Below, piece by piece: positions 58,647 through 64,000 of a stretch of DNA of 64,000 nucleotides (position 1 is the stretch's first letter; each line of letters starts with the position of its first letter). The notes under the pieces were generated by a model. It saw only the letters and a program-made list of their open reading frames with translations, was not told where the DNA came from and did no database searches. The position numbers and the translations under genes were made by a program. The DNA is from Corynebacterium tuberculostearicum (GTDB lineage Bacteria; Actinomycetota; Actinomycetes; Mycobacteriales; Mycobacteriaceae): contig NZ_CP073092.1 of the NCBI RefSeq assembly GCF_030506365.1, positions 1,240,001 through 1,304,000 of the forward strand, written 5' to 3'.

Positions 58647-58700
58647 GGTTTTAGGTCACCATTCCTTCAAAAGATGTGGGGGAGAGCGTAGGCGGCGTAT

Positions 58701-59243
58701 TTAGTTTTCGGCCGAAGGCTTGAGCTCGGGGTGGCGCTCGAGGTAGTCCTCATACTCTTCTTTGCTGAGGAGGACTTGTTGGCCGTCACGGTGGACAATG
58801 ACCACCTTGTCATCTGCCGCTTCACGGCCCTGGGTAAGGGCGTCAGGGATGCGGCCGCGGGAGGCCTCCGAAAGTCGCGGGAGCGAGTTAAAGGTCACGC
58901 CGGGCAAGCTGTGCTCCGCGCCGGCCTTGGTGCGGGCGAAGGCGCGGGCGCGTTGGAAGCCGATTCCGGCAAAATCGTCCCATGCAATCTGGATATTCTT
59001 CCGGAATGCGTAAGAGATAGCTATTCCGGATTCGGAGACTCTGGTGTGGGATTTTATGACCCACCACAATCCGAGGATGGGGATTATGAACAGCCAGGCG
59101 AGGTATTTGGGGGCCCATCCGATGCTTAGCAGAGCAATGGCGGACAGGATGAGGATGCCCAAGATGTGGTCGCGGGATGGCTTGAAAACCTCTGCCTGGG
59201 TGGTGGACTGACGAGGTTTGTTGTCCTTAGGTGGTGGAGTCAT
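58701..59243 (-). CDS. PH-domain membrane protein (CFP-6/low-molecular-weight antigen 6-like)
   Basis: A 180-residue protein from ATG 59243. Two hydrophobic stretches (about 22-60, HILGILILSAIALLSIGWAP and LAWLFIIPILGLWWVI) are followed by a PH-like beta domain (VSESGIAISYAFRKNIQIAWDDFAGIGFQRARA) of the kind in mycobacterial CFP-6. A C-terminal polar tail carries EYEDYLERHPELKPS. Function unknown. The longer in-frame reading upstream would run through the ilvB attenuator region and is not supported. It is divergent from ilvB. Confidence 0.78.
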   Translation of the reverse strand: MTPPPKDNKPRQSTTQAEVFKPSRDHILGILILSAIALLSIGWAPKYLAWLFIIPILGLWWVIKSHTRVSESGIAISYAFRKNIQIAWDDFAGIGFQRARAFARTKAGAEHSLPGVTFNSLPRLSEASRGRIPDALTQGREAADDKVVIVHRDGQQVLLSKEEYEDYLERHPELKPSAEN

Positions 59244-59369
59244 AGTGTGCAAGCCTAATTCACTAAGGCGGGCAAGGGCGAACCTATTTTCAGGCGTGTC
59301 CCACCAGGTGGGAATGCGATCCCAAAAGGGGGTAATGTCCACGAGGGTAATACCTATCAAGGTATAGTC

Positions 59370-59483
59370 ATGTCCATGATCATTATTCGACTTCAGGTAG
59401 TACCAACGCGGTGGTGACCGCGACGCCTCGTGACGTCGACGCTTTTCGCCCCCGCAGACAGACAAGCCCGCGGGGGCTTTGTT
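59370..59483 (+). promoter_or_regulatory. Transcription attenuator of the ilvB-ilvN-ilvC cluster
   Basis: Leader peptide followed by a hairpin CGCGGT/ACCGCG (59407-59422) that overlaps its stop, a weaker CGACG/CGTCG hairpin, then a terminator GCCCCCGC (59448-59455) with GCGGGGGC (59470-59477) and TTTGTTC. The palindrome ATACCT-atca-AGGTAT (59350-59365) lies just upstream of the leader. The region between the PH-domain gene and ilvB (59244-59550) holds no other gene. Amino-acid-dependent termination ahead of ilvB is known for corynebacteria and inferred here. Confidence 0.8.
59376..59417 (+). CDS. ilvB attenuator leader peptide
   Basis: The reading frame MIIIRLQVVPTRW ends TGA at 59415-59417. 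It is rich in Ile and Val and resembles the published C. glutamicum ilvB leader peptide (MTIIRLVVVTARRLP). The second of two in-frame ATGs (59370 and 59376) is chosen because TATAGT (59363-59368) lies 7 nt before it, implying a leaderless transcript. Ribosome stalling at Ile/Val codons would steer the structures downstream. Confidence 0.8.
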   Translation: MIIIRLQVVPTRW

Positions 59484-59550
59484 CATATCTGGGGCCGGTA
59501 TCGATGATGATTAGGACCTGTAATAGACCATTCCAAGGAGCACATTAACC

Positions 59551-61401
59551 GTGGTTACGACAACTTCGCCCACGCCCGCTTCGGTGGCTGCGGCCTCACG
59601 CGCCCACGCTCCGGAGCGGATGAGTGGTGCCCACGCCATTGTCCGCACTCTCGAAGACTTGGGAACCGATCTCGTCTTCGGCATTCCAGGCGGTGCCGTG
59701 CTTCCTCTATACGATGCCTTGCACACCTCGACCAAGCTGCGCCATGTGCTCACCCGCCATGAACAGGGGGCCGGCCACGCCGCCGAAGGCTACGCCCAAG
59801 CTTCCGGCAAGGTAGGCGTATGCATTGCCACCTCCGGGCCGGGTGCGACCAACTTGGTGACAGCGCTTGCCGACGCCAACCTGGACTCCGTTCCCATCGT
59901 TGCCATCACCGGCCAGGTGGGCAGCAACCTCTTGGGAACCGATGCCTTCCAAGAGGCCGATATTCGCGGCGTGACGATGCCGATTACCAAGCACAACTAC
60001 ATCGTGACGGAACCGAGCCAGATTCCAGCTGCCATTGCAGCCGCATTCCACCTGGCTTCTACGGGCCGTCCGGGGCCGGTCTTGGTGGATATTCCGAAGG
60101 ATGTGCAAAACGGTGAATTGGAATATTCCTTCCCGGCTACGTTTGATCTGCCTGGATATAAACCGACGACCAAGCCGCACCATCGCCAGATCGTGCAAGC
60201 GGTTGAGCTCATTGCGCAGGCAGAAAAGCCGGTTATCTATGCCGGCGGCGGTGTTATCAAGGCCGAGGCGGCCAAGGAGCTGCGCGAGTTTGCGGAATTT
60301 TCCGGAATCCCTGTCGTGACTACGCTCATGGCTTTAGGCGCCTTTCCGGAATCTCATCCGCTGCACATGGGCATGCCGGGCATGCATGGCACCGTCCCTG
60401 CAGTTGCGGCCATGCAGCGAGCTGACCTGTTGATTACTATCGGCGCGCGATTCGATGATCGAGTAACCGGCGATACCTCTACTTTTGCCCCTGAGGCCGA
60501 GGTAATTCATGCTGATATTGACCCGGCTGAAATTGGGAAAATCCGCGACGTTGCCGTGCCAATCGTGGGTGATGCGCGCAACGTGTTGGCAGGTCTCTTA
60601 AAGGAGTACCGCAAGAACTCCGCGGTGAGTTTTCCGCAGGTAGGACCATGGCGGGATTACCTCGATGGACTTAAGGAGCGGTTCCCGCGTGGCTATGATC
60701 CCACTCCGGATGGGCAGCTCAATCCCCAATTTGTGCTGGAAAAGCTGAGTGAAACCGTAGGCCCTGAGGCTATTTACTGTGCCGGTGTGGGTCAGCACCA
60801 GATGTGGTCGGCACAGTTCATTGACTTTGAACACCCACGCTCCTGGATCAACTCCGGTGGTGCCGGAACTATGGGCTATGCCGTGCCGGCGGCCCTCGGC
60901 GCCAAAGCAGCATGCCCGGATAAGGAAGTGTGGGCGATTGACGGTGACGGTTGTTTTCAGATGACCAACCAGGAGCTCACCACCGCGGCTTTGGAAGGCT
61001 TTCCGTTTAAGGTTGCCGTCATCAATAACGGCAACCTCGGCATGGTCCGTCAGTGGCAGACACTGTTCTTCAATGAGAACTACTCCAATACCAAGCTGCG
61101 AGAACGAGATGTCTATACCCCGGACTTTGTCCGCTTGGCAGAGGCGCTGGGGTGCGAGGCTATCCGCGTCACCTGTGAGGAAGAAGTGGTGCCGGCCATT
61201 GAACGGGCCCGCGCAATCAATGACCGCCCCGTGGTCATTGACTTCATCGTTGGTGAGGACGCTCAAGTCTGGCCAATGATTGGCGGTGGGGCTTCTAACG
61301 AAGAAATTCAATATGCCCGCGGCTTACGCCCGCTGTTTGATGAAAATGAATCGGCGGCAGAAGCTCCTGCCGATATCGACGAGACTATCCAGGAGGGATA
61401 G
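59551..61401 (+). CDS. ilvB: Acetolactate synthase large subunit
   Basis: ThDP-dependent catalytic subunit that makes acetolactate or acetohydroxybutyrate, the first step for valine, leucine and isoleucine. It has 616 residues from GTG 59551, preceded by AAGGAGC. The cofactor-activating Glu lies in [16 protein letters not shown] (about 67-82), the FAD/ThDP region contains [17 protein letters not shown], and the ThDP motif is [17 protein letters not shown] (about 466-482) with INNGNLGMV. ilvN follows two bases later. The attenuator controls it. Confidence 0.97.
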   Translation: MVTTTSPTPASVAAASRAHAPERMSGAHAIVRTLEDLGTDLVFGIPGGAVLPLYDALHTSTKLRHVLTRHEQGAGHAAEGYAQASGKVGVCIATSGPGATNLVTALADANLDSVPIVAITGQVGSNLLGTDAFQEADIRGVTMPITKHNYIVTEPSQIPAAIAAAFHLASTGRPGPVLVDIPKDVQNGELEYSFPATFDLPGYKPTTKPHHRQIVQAVELIAQAEKPVIYAGGGVIKAEAAKELREFAEFSGIPVVTTLMALGAFPESHPLHMGMPGMHGTVPAVAAMQRADLLITIGARFDDRVTGDTSTFAPEAEVIHADIDPAEIGKIRDVAVPIVGDARNVLAGLLKEYRKNSAVSFPQVGPWRDYLDGLKERFPRGYDPTPDGQLNPQFVLEKLSETVGPEAIYCAGVGQHQMWSAQFIDFEHPRSWINSGGAGTMGYAVPAALGAKAACPDKEVWAIDGDGCFQMTNQELTTAALEGFPFKVAVINNGNLGMVRQWQTLFFNENYSNTKLRERDVYTPDFVRLAEALGCEAIRVTCEEEVVPAIERARAINDRPVVIDFIVGEDAQVWPMIGGGASNEEIQYARGLRPLFDENESAAEAPADIDETIQEG

Positions 61402-61403
61402 GC

Positions 61404-61922
61404 ATGGCACCCAGTGACGTTTCCCGGCATACCTTGTCGGTCTTGGTAGAAGACGTAGAGGGAATTTTGTCGCGCGTGACCGGCATGTTTTCCCGGCGTG
61501 GATACAGCATCATTTCGCTGGTTTCGGCCCAAACGGAAAATCCAGGAATTAACCGGCTGACCATCGTGGTCGATGCTTCCGAAAGGATTATGGAACAGGT
61601 GACGAAGCAGCTCAACAAGATTGTGCCGGCCATCAAGGTGGTGGAGCTCGAAGCGGACTCGACCGTGGCGCGAGCCCTGATGCTGGTCAAGGTGGCTGCG
61701 AATAATGCCAACCGGCCGCAGGTGGTCGATGCCGTTAATATCTTCCGTGCCCGCGTGGTAGACGTGGCACAAGAATCAGTGGTGGTGGAGGCTACCGGTA
61801 CCCCAGGAAAGCTGGCGGCGCTTCTCGATGTCCTGGAGCCATTCGGTGTGCTCGAGCTGGTGCAGTCTGGTGACGTGGCCTTGGGGCGTGGACCCAAGGC
61901 GATGGCGCCCCCGCGAAATTAA
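61404..61922 (+). CDS. ilvN: Acetolactate synthase small (regulatory) subunit
   Basis: Binds valine, leucine or isoleucine and gives feedback control to IlvB. It has 172 residues: an ACT domain (HTLSVLVEDVEGILSRVTG, then FSRRGYSIISLVSAQTE, about 7-80) and the C-terminal ALS_ss domain (RALMLVKVAANNANRPQV and GTPGKLAALLDVLEPFGVLE). The N-terminal Gly and Asp pattern in the ACT loop (EDVEGILSRV) is the valine-site region. It begins two bases after ilvB behind AGGAGGGA inside the ilvB end. Confidence 0.95.
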   Translation: MAPSDVSRHTLSVLVEDVEGILSRVTGMFSRRGYSIISLVSAQTENPGINRLTIVVDASERIMEQVTKQLNKIVPAIKVVELEADSTVARALMLVKVAANNANRPQVVDAVNIFRARVVDVAQESVVVEATGTPGKLAALLDVLEPFGVLELVQSGDVALGRGPKAMAPPRN

Positions 61923-61926
61923 ATCC

Positions 61927-61964
61927 CACTATACGGTCACTACGTCTCATGTAGTGGTATAGTG
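61927..61964. promoter_or_regulatory. Nested dyad at the ilvC promoter
   Basis: CACTATAC (61927-61934) pairs with GTATAGTG (61957-61964) and inside it CACTAC (61938-61943) pairs with GTAGTG (61951-61956), both perfect. TATAGT (61958-61963) is a -10 candidate for a separate ilvC transcript with a leader of about 50 nt. No T-run follows, so this is more likely an operator or RNA stem than a terminator. Confidence 0.7.
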
Positions 61965-61988
61965 CTAGGTGGGACGTTGATTCATTAA

Positions 61989-63035
<1,047 letters not shown>

Positions 63036-63062
63036 GAATAAAAAGCGGCGTCTGCAGCGCAG

Positions 63063-63097
63063 ACCCACGGTGAACAGGCATGTTTACCGTGGGTTTT
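63063..63097 (+). terminator. Terminator after ilvC
   Basis: ACCCACGGTGAAC (63063-63075) pairs with GTTTACCGTGGGT (63082-63094) over 13 bp with one G-U pair, loop AGGCAT, then TTTT within the T-run 63094-63097. Confidence 0.88.
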
Positions 63098-63147
63098 GCC
63101 TTATTTGTGTCAGGTAAAACTCCGGTGCGGGGAGTAGGATGAGGGCC

Positions 63148-64000
63148 ATGGGCTTTACGACGCCAAGCTATGATCTCAAAGACCTTTTTGCACGAATTGA
63201 TCGCGGGGATATCCAGTTACCTGACTTCCAGCGCAGCTATGCCTGGGATGAAGATCGTATTCGATCTCTTATTGTTTCCGTGCTGCGCGGTTATCCCATC
63301 GGCGCGCTCATGGCTCTTGACACCCGAAACGAAAAGATGCGCTTTCGTCCCCGTGCCCTTGCGGGCGCACCTGACACTGGCGTCGACCCCGGCTTGCTCC
63401 TTTTAGACGGGCAGCAGCGCCTGACCACCCTGTATCACTGCTTCAACGGCGAGGGCTTTGTAGATACCACTGACTTCCGCAAGAAGAAGATTCACCGCCG
63501 CTTCTTTATCGATATTCGCGCAGCCGTACGCGGCAATCTTATGCCGGATGATGCCATCTTCGCGGTCAATCAAGACGGCAAGATTTGCTCGCACTTCGCA
63601 CCGGCAATCGAGAGCGATATCCTAACGCGCGAAGATGCGCTAGAGAATATGTGCATTCCCGTGGCTTCTCTGCTAAGTGAAGACGGCGTCGGTATGCTTT
63701 TTGAACTTGCGGCGACCAAGCAGGAATACAGCGCGGAACTGGCGGCCTTCAATAATCGCATCATTCGGCCATTGTCCGGTTATGACCTGCCAATGATTCG
63801 ACTTTCCCGCGAGACGGAGCGAGCCGGCATCGGCTCGATTTTTGCCCAAGCGAACTCGGCCGGCTTGCAGATGGACGTGTTCGATCTGCTCACTGCCGTC
63901 TTTGCCTCTGAGGACCCCAGCTTCCACTTGGCCGCTGATTGGCAAGAAGTGGAAAAGGATCTGCGTAAGTCCCCAGCCTTGGATGGAATTGGGCGCACCG
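63148..64000 (+). CDS. DUF262 (GmrSD-type) protein, 3' end outside window
   Basis: The first 284 residues of a larger protein; no stop occurs before the window edge. DUF262 landmarks are LFARIDRGDIQLPDFQRSYAW (about 13-33), RGYPIGALMALD and the catalytic DGQQRLTTLYH (about 88-98). In GmrSD enzymes and related phage-defence proteins this domain hydrolyses nucleotides and drives an HNH or similar nuclease (DUF1524) in the C-terminal part, which would lie beyond the window. TAGGAT lies 7 nt before the ATG at 63148, suggesting a leaderless mRNA. Full domain composition cannot be told from here. Confidence 0.88.
   Translation, partial: MGFTTPSYDLKDLFARIDRGDIQLPDFQRSYAWDEDRIRSLIVSVLRGYPIGALMALDTRNEKMRFRPRALAGAPDTGVDPGLLLLDGQQRLTTLYHCFNGEGFVDTTDFRKKKIHRRFFIDIRAAVRGNLMPDDAIFAVNQDGKICSHFAPAIESDILTREDALENMCIPVASLLSEDGVGMLFELAATKQEYSAELAAFNNRIIRPLSGYDLPMIRLSRETERAGIGSIFAQANSAGLQMDVFDLLTAVFASEDPSFHLAADWQEVEKDLRKSPALDGIGRT

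Noticed and set aside
59511..59753. Minus-strand frame over the ilvB start
   Set aside because: No start signal or motif; it conflicts with the attenuator and ilvB coding sequence.

Overview
The window is a stretch of Corynebacterium chromosome. Evidence: high-GC actinobacterial coding; NucS instead of MutS/MutL mismatch repair; the GlgE/GlgB alpha-glucan pair; an ArsC of the arsenate-mycothiol transferase type; a divergent lysE/lysG pair; an ilvB-ilvN-ilvC cluster with a corynebacterial-type attenuator peptide; and many start codons 6-8 nt downstream of a TAnnnT -10 box (leaderless transcripts). Gene order resembles C. glutamicum and the two Mycobacterium blocks rho-prfA-atp-nucS-glgBE and etfBA-cysteine desulfurase-mnmA-ligA-gatCA-pfkA-gatB. 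The species cannot be fixed from sequence reading alone.

Layout. 1-1343 is the 5' part of an acyl-CoA synthetase (minus), running off the left edge. 1.4-7.8 kb is a translation/envelope operon: rho, prfA, prmC, tsaC, wecA and a small membrane protein, closed by a terminator. 8.25-15.4 kb is the complete F1Fo ATP synthase operon atpBEFHAGDC behind a long structured upstream region. 15.6-18.7 kb holds a DUF2550 protein, the mismatch endonuclease nucS with a one-base-overlapping small Zn-ribbon gene, a thiamine-binding-type protein, a CnoX-like thioredoxin/TPR protein and an ArsC-like protein. 18.7-22.9 kb (minus) is glgB and glgE. 22.9-28.6 kb is an ABC ATPase, a Nudix hydrolase, a methyltransferase, etfBA and a cysteine desulfurase. 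28.6-31.1 kb looks accessory (HNH/13E12-type protein, secreted GH25 lysozyme). 31.1-48.0 kb holds a spermidine-synthase-like protein, mnmA, a MetE-like protein, an AAA ATPase behind tandem 18-bp repeats, an exonuclease, ligA, an ACT protein, gatCA, a META-like secreted protein, an MFS exporter, pfkA, a sodium symporter and gatB. 48.1-56.7 kb holds an alcohol dehydrogenase, a YkvI-type transporter, an aldo/keto reductase, lysE/lysG, a DoxX protein, a membrane-protein/winged-helix pair with an operator-like palindrome, and a GT87 mannosyltransferase-like protein. 56.8-63.0 kb is ilvD (minus), a PH-domain protein and the attenuated ilvB-ilvN-ilvC cluster. 63.1 kb to the end is the start of a DUF262 (GmrSD-type) gene.

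Most of the window is core metabolism and information processing. The parts most worth a second look are the tandem repeats ahead of the AAA ATPase, the palindrome-controlled membrane-protein/regulator pair, the ilv control elements, the HNH-lysozyme island, the small partner of NucS, and the truncated DUF262 gene. No tRNA, rRNA, CRISPR array, insertion sequence or prophage was recognised.
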